Source: Synergistaceae bacterium (GTDB taxonomy: Bacteria; Synergistota; Synergistia; Synergistales; Aminobacteriaceae). Taken from it: a stretch of DNA of 45,567 nucleotides. Below are positions 14,377 through 22,005 of this stretch, piece after piece. Location of the stretch: assembly GCA_031274425.1 (NCBI GenBank), contig JAISQE010000139.1, forward strand, positions 1-45,567, written 5' to 3'. The notes beneath the pieces are model-generated. The model saw only the letters and a program-made list of their open reading frames with translations, had not been told where the DNA came from and did not search any database. The translations under genes were made by a program, and so were the position numbers. Each line of letters opens with the position of its first letter. Positions within the stretch are counted from its first letter, which is position 1.

Positions 14377-15204
14377 TCAAACTTCAAACTCAGAAGGCGG
14401 AACCCCCGAACCCTCCAGCAGGATGCGGTCGTTGTCCAGTTCTTTGCGGCTGCGCCGGGAGTAAAGCTCCAACAGGCGCGGAACCGTCATCTTCTTTCGT
14501 TCTTCGCCGGCGATGTCCACGATGATCCGCCCTTCCTCCAACATGATGGTGCGGCTGCCGAAATGCAAGGCCTGCTGAATGTTGTGGGTGATCATCATGG
14601 CGGTAAGTCTCTGATTTTCTATGACGCCGCAGGTGACGCGCATGATCCTTTCGGCGGCGGCGGGGTCGAGGGCGGCGGTGTGCTCGTCCAGCAAAAGCAG
14701 GTGCGGCTCTCCGACGGTGGACATGAGCAGGGCAAGCGCCTGCCGCTGCCCTCCGGAAAGAAGGCCCACCTTGGTTTTCACGCGATCCTCCAGCCCCATG
14801 TCGAGCCGGGCCAGCCGCTCTCGGAAAAGGGCGGAGTCCTTTTTGGAGACGCCTATCCGCAGAGGCCAGGCTTTCCTGCGGCTGTACGCCAACGCCAGGT
14901 TTTCCTCGACGGACATGCCGGGGGCGGTGCCCTTCATCGGGTCCTGGAAAAGATAGCCGATGGTGAACGCGCGTTTGTGCGGCGGCATCCACGTGATGTC
15001 CGTGCCCGCCAGGACGATGCTGCCTCCGTCCAGCAGAAAAGCGCCGGTGATCGCGTTGAACAGGGTGGACTTCCCCGCGCCGTTGGAGCCGATGATCGTC
15101 AGAAATTCTCCCCGCTTTAGGTTCAGGCTCAGGCGGTCCAGCGCGATGCGTTCGCCGGGCGTGCCTCGCTGGAAGGTTTTTTGCGCTTTATCGATCGTCA
15201 GCAC
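14377..15204 (-). CDS. TrpXYZ-type ABC importer ATPase
   Basis: An ABC ATPase of 275 residues. Walker A is GSNGAGKST (38-46), the Q-loop is FQDPMKGTAPGMS, the signature is LSGGQRQA, Walker B is LLLLDEHTAALDP and the H-loop is ITHN. The DEHTAALDP variant and the permease/binding-protein partners identify the ABC family annotated as a putative tryptophan/tyrosine (TrpXYZ) system, with LIV/sugar-type permeases. Its start overlaps the permease stop by 17 bases. Confidence 0.85.
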   Translation of the reverse strand: MLTIDKAQKTFQRGTPGERIALDRLSLNLKRGEFLTIIGSNGAGKSTLFNAITGAFLLDGGSIVLAGTDITWMPPHKRAFTIGYLFQDPMKGTAPGMSVEENLALAYSRRKAWPLRIGVSKKDSALFRERLARLDMGLEDRVKTKVGLLSGGQRQALALLMSTVGEPHLLLLDEHTAALDPAAAERIMRVTCGVIENQRLTAMMITHNIQQALHFGSRTIMLEEGRIIVDIAGEERKKMTVPRLLELYSRRSRKELDNDRILLEGSGVPPSEFEV

Positions 15205-16144
15205 GAAGTTCTCCCTCCCCCAAAGCCTCTTGATTCAGGGTCTTTCGTCTCAGGGCCTCCCGCTTCAATCCGAAAACGCGTAGCCGGTCTCTCACCGCGG
15301 GCAAGGAAAGGGCGGTCACGACAATGAGCGCGGAGACCAGTTTCAGCGCGTAGGCCGGGAAAAAGTCGCTTTTGAGCGCGAGGGCGATGATCAGCCGGTA
15401 GACGACGGAACCGCATACCGCCGACAAAAAACCGAGGGTCACGCTGCGGTGTCCGAAAAACATCTCGCCGATGATCACCGAGGCCAGCCCGACCACCATC
15501 ATGCCCACGCCGCCGCCGATATCCGCGAAGCCCTGATATTGCGCCGCCACGGCCCCGGAAAACCCCACGCAGGCGTTGGAGAGGGCGACCGCGATGATCC
15601 TCATGCGGTCCACGTCGATGGACGAAGCCCTCACCATGTCGTCGTTGTCTCCGGTGGCCCGGATGCACAGCCCGAGGTGCGTGCGGAAAAACCACGTCAA
15701 CACCGAAAAACAAGCGGCGCAAAGCAGAAACGCCACCCACAGCCTCACGAAATTCCGGTTTATATGGGGAAAAAGAGCGGCGGCCTGTGAAAAGAGGTGC
15801 TCGGAGCCCAACAGGGACACGTTGGAACGAGCCCCCAAAATGTACAGATTGACGGAATACAGTCCGCTCATGGTGAGGATTCCGGAGAGGATGGGGTGGA
15901 TGTTCAGCTTGGTCTGCAATAATCCGGTGACGGCTCCCGCCAGGCCGCCGCAGAGAATCGCGAATAGGATTCCGTAGCCGGGCATCCCCAAGATGGCCAA
16001 CGAGGCCGATATGGCCGTGCCCAGGGTGAAGCTGCCGTCGGTGGTCAGGTCCGGGGTCTTGAGGATGCGAAAGGTGATGCTGATGCCAAGCGCCATCAGG
16101 CCGTAGATCAAGCCCAGATGAAGCGAGCCGATAAAGAGCGTCAT
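15188..16144 (-). CDS. TrpXYZ-type ABC importer permease
   Basis: A 318-residue inner-membrane permease of the branched-chain amino acid/ribose class with about nine hydrophobic segments. Family motifs are GLIYGLMALGISITFRILKTPDLTTDGSF near the N-terminus and GIRATGDN-like LCIRATGDNDDMVRASSID in the middle. It sits between binding protein and ATPase, completing a one-permease importer for an aromatic amino acid or related ligand. Confidence 0.88.
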   Translation of the reverse strand: MTLFIGSLHLGLIYGLMALGISITFRILKTPDLTTDGSFTLGTAISASLAILGMPGYGILFAILCGGLAGAVTGLLQTKLNIHPILSGILTMSGLYSVNLYILGARSNVSLLGSEHLFSQAAALFPHINRNFVRLWVAFLLCAACFSVLTWFFRTHLGLCIRATGDNDDMVRASSIDVDRMRIIAVALSNACVGFSGAVAAQYQGFADIGGGVGMMVVGLASVIIGEMFFGHRSVTLGFLSAVCGSVVYRLIIALALKSDFFPAYALKLVSALIVVTALSLPAVRDRLRVFGLKREALRRKTLNQEALGEGELRADDR

Positions 16145-16183
16145 GACTTCGTACGTTCCCCGTTCTTATCTTAATTTTTTATC

Positions 16184-17173
16184 TCAATCGACGATGACGG
16201 AGTTTTTCAGGAGTTCCTCCGGAATCTCGATGCTGGCGGCCTCGGCCGCGGACCTGTTGAACAGGGTGACGAAGTCGGAAATCACCACGGCCGGGATATC
16301 TTTTACGGCCTCGCCTTTCAGATAACGGTCGGCCATATTGGCGGTTCTGGCGCCGATGGTGACGTCGTCGATGCTGATCGTGGCGAACGCGCCGGTGTTC
16401 ACCATCACCGCCGAACTGCCGTAGATCGGAATTTTCGCCGCGTTGGCGATCTCCACCACCTGAGTCAAGGCGCTCTGAATCATGCTGTCGTTGGGCACGA
16501 AAATGGCGTCCACGCTGTCCGCCAGGGCTTGGGCTGCCTGCTGCACCTCGGAGGAGGCGGTGACGACGGCCTCCTTGAAAGCGTATTTCCCCGTGTCCGT
16601 CAGATATTTCTTCGCGGCGGCGACTGTGCTGACCGAGTTCACCTCTCCGGCGTTGTAGAGGATCCCGAAAGTTTTCACGTCGGGGGTGACCTTCTCGGCG
16701 AGCTTGAACATCTCGTCCACCGGAATGGCGTTCGAAGTGCCGGTCGCGTTTTTGTCCGGTTTCTCCATCGTGGTGACGACGCCCGCCGCCACCGGATTGG
16801 AGACCGAGATGAAGAAGACGGGAGCTTCGGCTTCCATGTTCACCATGGCTTGGGTGGGAGGCGTGGCGATGGTGACGATGAGGTCCAGATTGGCGTCCGC
16901 CATGTTCTGGCAGATGGAATTCAGGTTGCTCATATCGCCCTGCGCGTTCTGGTAATCGAAGGTCATTTTGTCCTCGCCGTAGCCCAGCTCCCGCATCCGG
17001 GAGATAAAGCCCTGACGCATGTCGGCAAAAGCTCCGTTGTCCAGCAACTGTACGATCCCCACCCGGTAGACGCCGTCTCCGGCTTTCGGGGAAACCCCCT
17101 CGGCGAAGGCGGTAAAGGGGAAGACGGCAAGAAGGAACACGACAAGAGCAAGCGCAAGCGCAATTTTTTTCAT
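16184..17173 (-). CDS. TrpX-type substrate-binding protein
   Basis: A 329-residue ABC substrate-binding protein (TrpX/YtnP-like group, periplasmic-binding-protein-like domain 4). A cleavable signal peptide (ALALALVVFLLAVFPFTAFAEG) is followed by YRVGIVQLLDNGAFADMRQGFISRMRELGYGEDKMTFDYQNAQGD, the hallmark opening of this family. GAAAGGAG lies about 9 bases before the ATG. It is first gene of the TrpXYZ-PgsCW operon. The ligand is probably tryptophan or tyrosine but is not established by sequence. Confidence 0.9.
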   Translation of the reverse strand: MKKIALALALVVFLLAVFPFTAFAEGVSPKAGDGVYRVGIVQLLDNGAFADMRQGFISRMRELGYGEDKMTFDYQNAQGDMSNLNSICQNMADANLDLIVTIATPPTQAMVNMEAEAPVFFISVSNPVAAGVVTTMEKPDKNATGTSNAIPVDEMFKLAEKVTPDVKTFGILYNAGEVNSVSTVAAAKKYLTDTGKYAFKEAVVTASSEVQQAAQALADSVDAIFVPNDSMIQSALTQVVEIANAAKIPIYGSSAVMVNTGAFATISIDDVTIGARTANMADRYLKGEAVKDIPAVVISDFVTLFNRSAAEAASIEIPEELLKNSVIVD

Positions 17174-17199
17174 GATGACATTCTCCTTTCAAATTTTAA

Positions 17200-17239
17200 G
17201 CAAAGCAAAGCAAAGCACATCAAAGCAAGTCAAGTCAAA
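17200..17239. repeat. degenerate pentanucleotide tandem repeat in the trpX-like 5' region
   Basis: Eight consecutive 5-base units (GCAAA x3, GCACA, TCAAA, GCAAG, TCAAG, TCAAA) lie immediately upstream of the ribosome site of the TrpX-like gene. Such tracts are prone to slippage. Confidence 0.7.
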
Positions 17240-17292
17240 ACGAATCGGCCTCTTTTGGGGGCGGCCTTTGCGCGGGCATAAACATAAAATAA

Positions 17293-17328
17293 ACGCGAGG
17301 GAGTCCGCTCAACAGGCGTCCCTCGCGT
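17293..17328 (-). terminator. leader hairpin upstream of the trpX-like gene
   Basis: ACGCGAGGGA and TCCCTCGCGT form a perfect 10-bp stem around a 16-base loop. On the minus strand it is followed by TTTATTTTATG, and on the plus strand by CGTTATTGTTTT, so it could act as an attenuator for the TrpXYZ operon or as a bidirectional terminator. No T-box core and no Trp/Tyr-rich leader ORF was found. Confidence 0.55.
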
Positions 17329-17400
17329 CGTTATTGTTTTCACCTTTTCGCCTACTTCGCCTACGCCGTTCATTCGGCACGCTGAGTTTTTAACGAGGTG

Positions 17401-17429
17401 AATGTACCATCAACATCCCGATTTTGCAA
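17401..17429 (-). promoter_or_regulatory. possible promoter for the TrpXYZ-like operon
   Basis: Minus strand: -35 TTGCAA (17429-17424), 17-base spacer, -10 TACATT (17406-17401). It lies upstream of the leader hairpin at 17293-17328. Matches to consensus are partial. Confidence 0.4.
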
Positions 17430-17665
17430 GAGGCTCGACGCATGTTTGAGAAGGACGACCTATTGTCTATTATCGGGCTTAGAGTTATATTGTAAGTTAT
17501 GTGATGTGTTGGCAAAGTATCCGTTCAGCTTCGCCCGGCCCATGTACCCCAAACAGCGCTTTGGGGAGTTTTGTTTTGCTGAGTTTGAACGTTTGCTTGT
17601 CAAGAAAGACGGGTTCCAGGGGAGTTCCGCCCTCCGGGGCTTTGCTGAATGGAGGATTTTCGAGA
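17430..17665. other. gene-free stretch before lepB with hairpin and repeat-like DNA
   Basis: No convincing gene. On the plus strand CCCCAAA-CAGCGC-TTTGGGG (17547-17566) is followed by AGTTTTGTTTT and looks like an intrinsic terminator with no gene left to serve. GGGTTCCAGGGGAGTTCC...CTCCGGGGC (17611-17640) resembles the ends of the dispersed GC-rich repeat. A short frame of 92 codons covers the region but has no recognisable features. The stretch is best read as repeat and decayed sequence. Confidence 0.5.
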
Positions 17666-18211
17666 GTGGCATCTGACGTGGTGAAATCTTGGTGGAGAGA
17701 AACTATAGAAACTATAGTGTGGGCTCTTGTATTGGCGATGATCATACGGACCTTCGTGGTGCAGGCTTTCTGGATCCCCAGCGGCTCTATGTTGCCGACC
17801 CTTCAGGTGGGGGACAGGGTGCTTGTCGCCAAGTTTTGGAATTGGTTCACGACTCCCTCCCGGGGCAGCATCTACGTCTTCAAGTATCCTGAAGACCGCT
17901 CCCGAGATTTCATCAAACGCATCATTGCCGTTCCGGGCGATACCGTGGACATTAAAAACGGGGTGGTTTACGTCAACGGCTCGCCCGTCGACGAACCCTA
18001 CGTCATCAACAAAGACCGTTACACCATGAGGCCCAATAAATTTTATCCGTCGGTTCCCTTTACCGTGCCGGAGGACAAGTACTTCGCGTTGGGGGACAAT
18101 CGGCCGAACTCGCAGGACGGCCGCTTCTGGGGCTATGTTCCGGCCAAGGACATTCACGGGCCGGCGTTTTTCCGCTATTGGCCCTTGACCCGCATCGGCC
18201 TGCCTCGTTGA
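17666..18211 (+). CDS. lepB: signal peptidase I
   Basis: A membrane-anchored serine/lysine protease that removes signal peptides. One N-terminal membrane segment (TIVWALVLAMIIRTFVVQAFWI) is followed by the catalytic serine box PSGSMLPTL and the lysine box FIKRIIAVPGD, then the conserved GDNRPNSQDGRFWG. The 181-residue length is typical of Gram-positive-style LepB. The start is a GTG at 17666 with GGAGG 10 bases upstream. The open frame reaches back to 17501 but that portion is repeat-like DNA. It is the first gene of the plus-strand housekeeping block. Confidence 0.93.
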   Translation: MASDVVKSWWRETIETIVWALVLAMIIRTFVVQAFWIPSGSMLPTLQVGDRVLVAKFWNWFTTPSRGSIYVFKYPEDRSRDFIKRIIAVPGDTVDIKNGVVYVNGSPVDEPYVINKDRYTMRPNKFYPSVPFTVPEDKYFALGDNRPNSQDGRFWGYVPAKDIHGPAFFRYWPLTRIGLPR

Positions 18212-18242
18212 AAAGGCCGGAAGAAGAAGAGGAACGAACCGC

Positions 18243-19106
18243 ATGAGCGGCAGAACCGTATGGTTCCCCGGCCACATGGCCAAGGGGGGGCGCAAGTTAG
18301 CCGAACTCGCCGAAAAACTAGATCTTATCATTGAGGTGCGCGACGCACGCGCACCTTTTTCCACATCCTCGCCGCTGGCCGACGCCCTTGCCCGCGAAAA
18401 ACCTATCGTGTTGATTTTGTCCAAAAAAGATCTCTCCGACCCCCAGCGTATGAGCGTCTGGACGGAAGAGTTCCTTCGGCGGAAAAAGAACGTCTGGGCC
18501 TTTGACCTTCGCAAGGACAACTTCGAACCGCTGCGCCGATTTTTGCTGCGCCTTTCTCCGCCCCATCGCGAGCTTCGCCTGGCCGTCGTCGGCATTCCCA
18601 ACGTGGGCAAGTCTCTTTTCCTGAACATGTTGCTGGGCAAATCGCGCGCTCGGGTGGGGGGTATTCCCGGCATCACGCGCGACGTGAACTGGTACAGAAG
18701 CGGCGGGTTTCTGGCGGTGGACTCCCCCGGAATCCTCGACCCGAGGAGCGAACCGGGGGTTCATCGGATACTGTCCTGGCTGGGCTGCGCCAGAGCGGAC
18801 GTGGTGGGAGGGCATGAGGCCGCCGCGCTCGAACTGATTCGTTTTCTGCGAAAACGGGGTATATGGAACGTTGTCGGGGACGCGTGGGGCATCCGGGAGC
18901 CGGAGGAATCTTCCGGGGAGTCCCTTGAATCCGCCGAGGAAACGCTTGTGCGCGTCGGACGCCGGCTGGGCTGTTTGATCGCGGGAGGCGTCGTCAATAG
19001 GGAACTGGCGGGACGGCGACTCGTGGATTCTTTTGCCGCGGGCAAGCTGGGGCCCGTTACCTTGGAACTGCCGGGTGACCCTTTGTGGACTCCGCAGAGA
19101 AGCTAA
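18243..19106 (+). CDS. ylqF: ribosome biogenesis GTPase YlqF/RbgA
   Basis: A circularly permuted GTPase that assists late 50S assembly. The G4 motif (SKKDL, in VLILSKKDLSD) precedes the G1 P-loop GIPNVGKS and the G3 DSPGI, the order diagnostic of the family. The N-terminal WFPGHMAKGGRKL signature is present. Length 287 aa is normal. Its 3' end overlaps rnhB by 22 bases, as in the ylqF-rnhB arrangement of Firmicutes. Confidence 0.94.
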   Translation: MSGRTVWFPGHMAKGGRKLAELAEKLDLIIEVRDARAPFSTSSPLADALAREKPIVLILSKKDLSDPQRMSVWTEEFLRRKKNVWAFDLRKDNFEPLRRFLLRLSPPHRELRLAVVGIPNVGKSLFLNMLLGKSRARVGGIPGITRDVNWYRSGGFLAVDSPGILDPRSEPGVHRILSWLGCARADVVGGHEAAALELIRFLRKRGIWNVVGDAWGIREPEESSGESLESAEETLVRVGRRLGCLIAGGVVNRELAGRRLVDSFAAGKLGPVTLELPGDPLWTPQRS

Positions 19107-19714
19107 AATTTTTGGAGACTTTCGAGGGAACCGTGGCGGGCACGGACGAGGCGGGCCGCGGACCTCTCGCCGGACCGGTCATGGCCGCGGCCGTGGTCTT
19201 GACGGGTTCTCAGGAAAAGGAGCTGTTGGGGTTCGGCCTCAAAGACTCCAAGCAGATAACAACGCATCGGCGGCGGGAAGAGCTTTTTCTGAAAATGTGC
19301 GAAATGCGCGTCGTTTGGCGGGCCCAAGCGGCCAGCGTCGCCTCCATAGCGAGGCTCAACATCGGCGGGGCCTCCCTCTGGGCTATGGAGAAAAGCGTCT
19401 CCAAGCTGCCCGTGTCCGTCGATCTCGTCGTCATCGATGGACTCTACGAACTTCCGGGGTTTTCGGCCCTTTCGGCCAAGCAGCTTCCCTTGGTTGCGGC
19501 GGACGTTTTAGTCCCAGCCGTTTCCGCGGCCTCCGTGGTGGCCAAAGTCCTGCGGGATCGTGTTATGATAACCTTGGATCGGCTCTATCCCATGTACGGA
19601 TTTGCCCGGCACAAGGGATACCCGACCAAGGATCATCGAGACGCCGTTCGCGCCTTTGGGCTTTCTCCCATACACCGCGCGGCATTCTGCAAAAAGTTGA
19701 TGGCGGGGGAATAG
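19085..19714 (+). CDS. rnhB: ribonuclease HII
   Basis: Degrades RNA in RNA-DNA hybrids and excises misincorporated ribonucleotides. The catalytic DEAGRG motif appears in AGTDEAGRGPLAGPV; the later acidic residue is in VVIDGLY; ASVVAKVLRD and GFARHKGYPTKDH complete the family pattern. The start is a GTG (19085) inside ylqF. At 209 residues it is standard RNase HII length. Confidence 0.94.
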   Translation: MDSAEKLKFLETFEGTVAGTDEAGRGPLAGPVMAAAVVLTGSQEKELLGFGLKDSKQITTHRRREELFLKMCEMRVVWRAQAASVASIARLNIGGASLWAMEKSVSKLPVSVDLVVIDGLYELPGFSALSAKQLPLVAADVLVPAVSAASVVAKVLRDRVMITLDRLYPMYGFARHKGYPTKDHRDAVRAFGLSPIHRAAFCKKLMAGE

Positions 19715-19717
19715 GCA

Positions 19718-20845
19718 ATGGCGCAGGTATCGAACCTCAACGTTCAAATTAACCAAAATCAAATCAACCAGAATCAAGTCAACCAAAACCAGACAAGCCC
19801 CGGCGCGCCCCAGACGGTTGCCCGGGGGGACCTTCGCCCCACGCTGCCCGGGATACGTTCGGGAACTCTGGTCGAAGGACAAGTCTTGTCGCGGAACGCC
19901 GACGGGAACTATACCGTCCGCATCAACGCCCAGGGCGGGCAATCGCCTCAAACCTTGCTGGCGCGCGCCACGGTCGAATTAATCGTCGGGGAGCACTTTC
20001 GCGCCGTCTGGGATTCGTCGGGGACGGATAAAATTCCTGTATTGAGGCTCTCCGAAGGCGAGCTTTCGTTTTTGTCCAAACTGCCCCTCGCCGACCGGGA
20101 ACTGGCAAACGCGTTGCTCTCTCGCGGAATGCCCCTGTCCGACGAGGTTTTGCTCTCGGTCCGCGAGGCGTGGCGGCGTATGGGAAGCGGTCCGGAACAA
20201 CTGGAGCCCCTCCTGGAACTTTGGGCCCGCGACCTGCCGATGACGCCGGGCAATGTTCACATCCTTTCCTGGTATATGGGGCTGAGCGGGGAAGCGGCAA
20301 ATTCCGTGTGGGCCCGTATTCGAAAAGAAATGAAAGAACGTTTGCGCGCGGGCGAGAACCCTGTCGATATCCTGCGCGATTTGAAAGAAAACAAGGAAAG
20401 CTCGAAAGACCCCGAGATCGCGAAATTTTTGGAGGGACATTCCTTGTTGCTGCGCGCCCCCCGGGGAGATGTGGACCCGTCGTTTTTAGGGGCTCCGTTG
20501 TGGCCTGTTCGCGACGATATGGCGCACATGCTGGCGCGTGTTTTTGTCGGGCGCGTCCGCGAACAGAACAAACGAGACAATCGGGGGTATTGGCAGATGG
20601 GGTTCGCCGTAGAGGGATCCCGTCTGGGCTTCATCGGCGGCAACGTCGAAAGCGACGGGCGTTCGTACAACTTGAATCTCTACGCGGAACAGCTCGCGAC
20701 CTGCGAACTCTTGAAACACAAGCGCCACGCGATACGCAAAGAACTGGAAAAGATCCCCCTGATCCTGCAGTTTATAGGCGTGTCTCGGACCGTCGACGAC
20801 GGATTGCGCCTTTTGTCCGGCCGAGGGTTGGACATTACCGTATGA
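19718..20845 (+). CDS. FliK/YlqG-like flagellar hook-length-control-type protein
   Basis: A 375-residue protein whose position (after rnhB, before an FlhB-like C-terminal protein) matches ylqG of Bacillus subtilis. The N-terminus carries an Asn/Gln repeat (INQNQINQNQVNQNQ). The rest shows SGTLVEGQVLSRNADGNYTVRINAQG, a beta-barrel-like opening seen in FliK-type proteins, and a C-terminal domain with GRSYNLNLYAEQLATCELLKHKRHAIRKEL. Family members lie in type III export loci; whether this organism is flagellated cannot be told here. GGGGGA lies about 7 bases before the ATG. Confidence 0.65.
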   Translation: MAQVSNLNVQINQNQINQNQVNQNQTSPGAPQTVARGDLRPTLPGIRSGTLVEGQVLSRNADGNYTVRINAQGGQSPQTLLARATVELIVGEHFRAVWDSSGTDKIPVLRLSEGELSFLSKLPLADRELANALLSRGMPLSDEVLLSVREAWRRMGSGPEQLEPLLELWARDLPMTPGNVHILSWYMGLSGEAANSVWARIRKEMKERLRAGENPVDILRDLKENKESSKDPEIAKFLEGHSLLLRAPRGDVDPSFLGAPLWPVRDDMAHMLARVFVGRVREQNKRDNRGYWQMGFAVEGSRLGFIGGNVESDGRSYNLNLYAEQLATCELLKHKRHAIRKELEKIPLILQFIGVSRTVDDGLRLLSGRGLDITV

Positions 20846-20861
20846 GGAAGCGGGCTGCCGC

Positions 20862-21143
20862 GTGAGAAAACAAAACCCATCGCCACGCGAAAAAGCCGTC
20901 GCCGTGGAATACGACGCAAAAAATTCCCCCGCCCCGGTGGTTACCGCCAAAGGCGAGGGATTCGTCGCGCGGCGCATCGTGGAGATCGCTCAGGCCGCCG
21001 ACGTGCCTGTCGTGGAAGACGCCGCGCTGGTCTCCGCCCTATTGTCGCTGGAGTTGGGACAGGAGATCCCCGTGGAGCTCTATGAGGCCGTGGCGCGGGT
21101 CCTTTCCTGGATTTATAAGTTGGAGAAGGGCGAACAAGCGTGA
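20862..21143 (+). CDS. FlhB C-terminal-domain-like protein (FlhX/YlqH)
   Basis: A 93-residue stand-alone homologue of the cytoplasmic domain of FlhB, beginning just after the position of the NPTH autocleavage site (KAVAVEYD). Typical features are APVVTAKGEGFVARRIVEIAQAADVPVVED and ELGQEIPVELYEAVARVLSWIYKL. In FlhB-type proteins this domain binds FliK to switch export substrates, which fits the FliK-like gene just upstream. The start is a GTG at 20862. The 3' end overlaps yraN (GTGA). Confidence 0.82.
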   Translation: MRKQNPSPREKAVAVEYDAKNSPAPVVTAKGEGFVARRIVEIAQAADVPVVEDAALVSALLSLELGQEIPVELYEAVARVLSWIYKLEKGEQA

Positions 21144-21535
21144 CCCCAGCCGCGAGGCATTTAGAATTGGGCAGGCGGGCCGAGGACCTGGCGGCCGCCT
21201 ACGTCGAAAAATTGGGATGGCAGGTGCTGTCCCGTAATTTTTCCTGTAAACTCGGGGAACTGGACATCGTCGCGGTGGATAAAGAAGAAAGAGAGCTGGT
21301 GGTCGTCGAGGTCCGTTATCGCACTTACGGCGAGATGCAAGCTCCGGCGGACTCCATAGGCCCCAAAAAGCTGCGCGCGCTTGTCAACGCGGGTCGCGTT
21401 TATGTGGACGACATCGCCTGGACGGGACCCTGGCGCATCGACCTGGTGGGGGTCACCGCGTCTTCGAGAGCGCCGGAACGGCAATGGAGGCTCGAGCACA
21501 TAAAAGACATCACCGGCGGAGCATACCCGGTATGA
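21140..21535 (+). CDS. yraN: YraN/UPF0102 family nuclease-fold protein
   Basis: A 131-residue protein of the YraN family, with a restriction-endonuclease-like fold: LGRRAEDLAAAYVEKLGWQVLSRNF, then GELDIVAVDKEERELVVVEVRYR with the D-x(n)-ExK-like active-site pattern (here EVR in place of EVK). The biological role of the family is unknown; DNA processing has been proposed. The start is a GTG overlapping the previous stop. It commonly neighbours rnhB. Confidence 0.88.
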   Translation: MTPAARHLELGRRAEDLAAAYVEKLGWQVLSRNFSCKLGELDIVAVDKEERELVVVEVRYRTYGEMQAPADSIGPKKLRALVNAGRVYVDDIAWTGPWRIDLVGVTASSRAPERQWRLEHIKDITGGAYPV

Positions 21536-21567
21536 AACCCAACAAAAAAGATGTTAAACAAAAAAGC

Positions 21568-21597
21568 TTGACAAGAAGGAAGGGCAAAAACTATAAT
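21568..21597 (+). promoter_or_regulatory. sigma-70 promoter of the ylxM-ffh-rpsP block
   Basis: TTGACA (21568-21573), 18-base spacer, TATAAT (21592-21597). Both hexamers are perfect. Transcription would begin near 21604, about 60 bases before ylxM. Confidence 0.85.
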
Positions 21598-21666
21598 GCT
21601 TCGCGTCGAGAAAAATGCCGATAGCGGCGGTCATGGTGACGGCCCTCCGGGAGAGGAGGCGGCAGT

Positions 21667-22005
21667 ATGATTGCGGATGATGATAGTACGCGCCTCGACC
21701 GTCGAATTCACGTGAATGTTCTTTACGACCTTTACGCTCCTCTTTTGACGAAACGGCAAAGGGATGTTTACGAGATGCGTTATTTTTCCGACCTGTCCTT
21801 GGCGGAGATCGCCGAGTCCTTGGGGGTTACCCGGCAAGCCGTCCATATTTTGGTGAATCGGACGGCGGAGAGGCTTCTCGCTTTGGAGCGGGCTCTGGGA
21901 TTCGCGGCGCAGTTGGAATGTCTGGAGAATAGAATAAAAGAGCTTGAGGCGGAAAAGGCAGAAAAAAAGGCAGAAAAAATGGAGACGTCATGTTCGAGGC
22001 CCTGA
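21667..22005 (+). CDS. ylxM: YlxM-family helix-turn-helix protein
   Basis: A 112-residue UPF0122 protein with a sigma-factor region-4-like helix-turn-helix (LTKRQRDVYEMRYFSDLSLAEIAESLGVTRQAVHILVNR) and a Lys/Glu-rich C-terminal helix. The family accompanies ffh and is thought to modulate SRP function. GAGGAGG lies 7-8 bases before the ATG. It overlaps ffh by 16 bases. Confidence 0.92.
   Translation: MIADDDSTRLDRRIHVNVLYDLYAPLLTKRQRDVYEMRYFSDLSLAEIAESLGVTRQAVHILVNRTAERLLALERALGFAAQLECLENRIKELEAEKAEKKAEKMETSCSRP

Noticed and set aside
17174-17400. T-box leader for the TrpXYZ-type operon
   Set aside because: The TGGNACCGCG T-box core is absent and no specifier loop is recognisable; only a single hairpin is clear.
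17398-17676. A 92-codon plus-strand frame before lepB
   Set aside because: It crosses a terminator-like hairpin and repeat-like DNA, has no ribosome site and no family resemblance.
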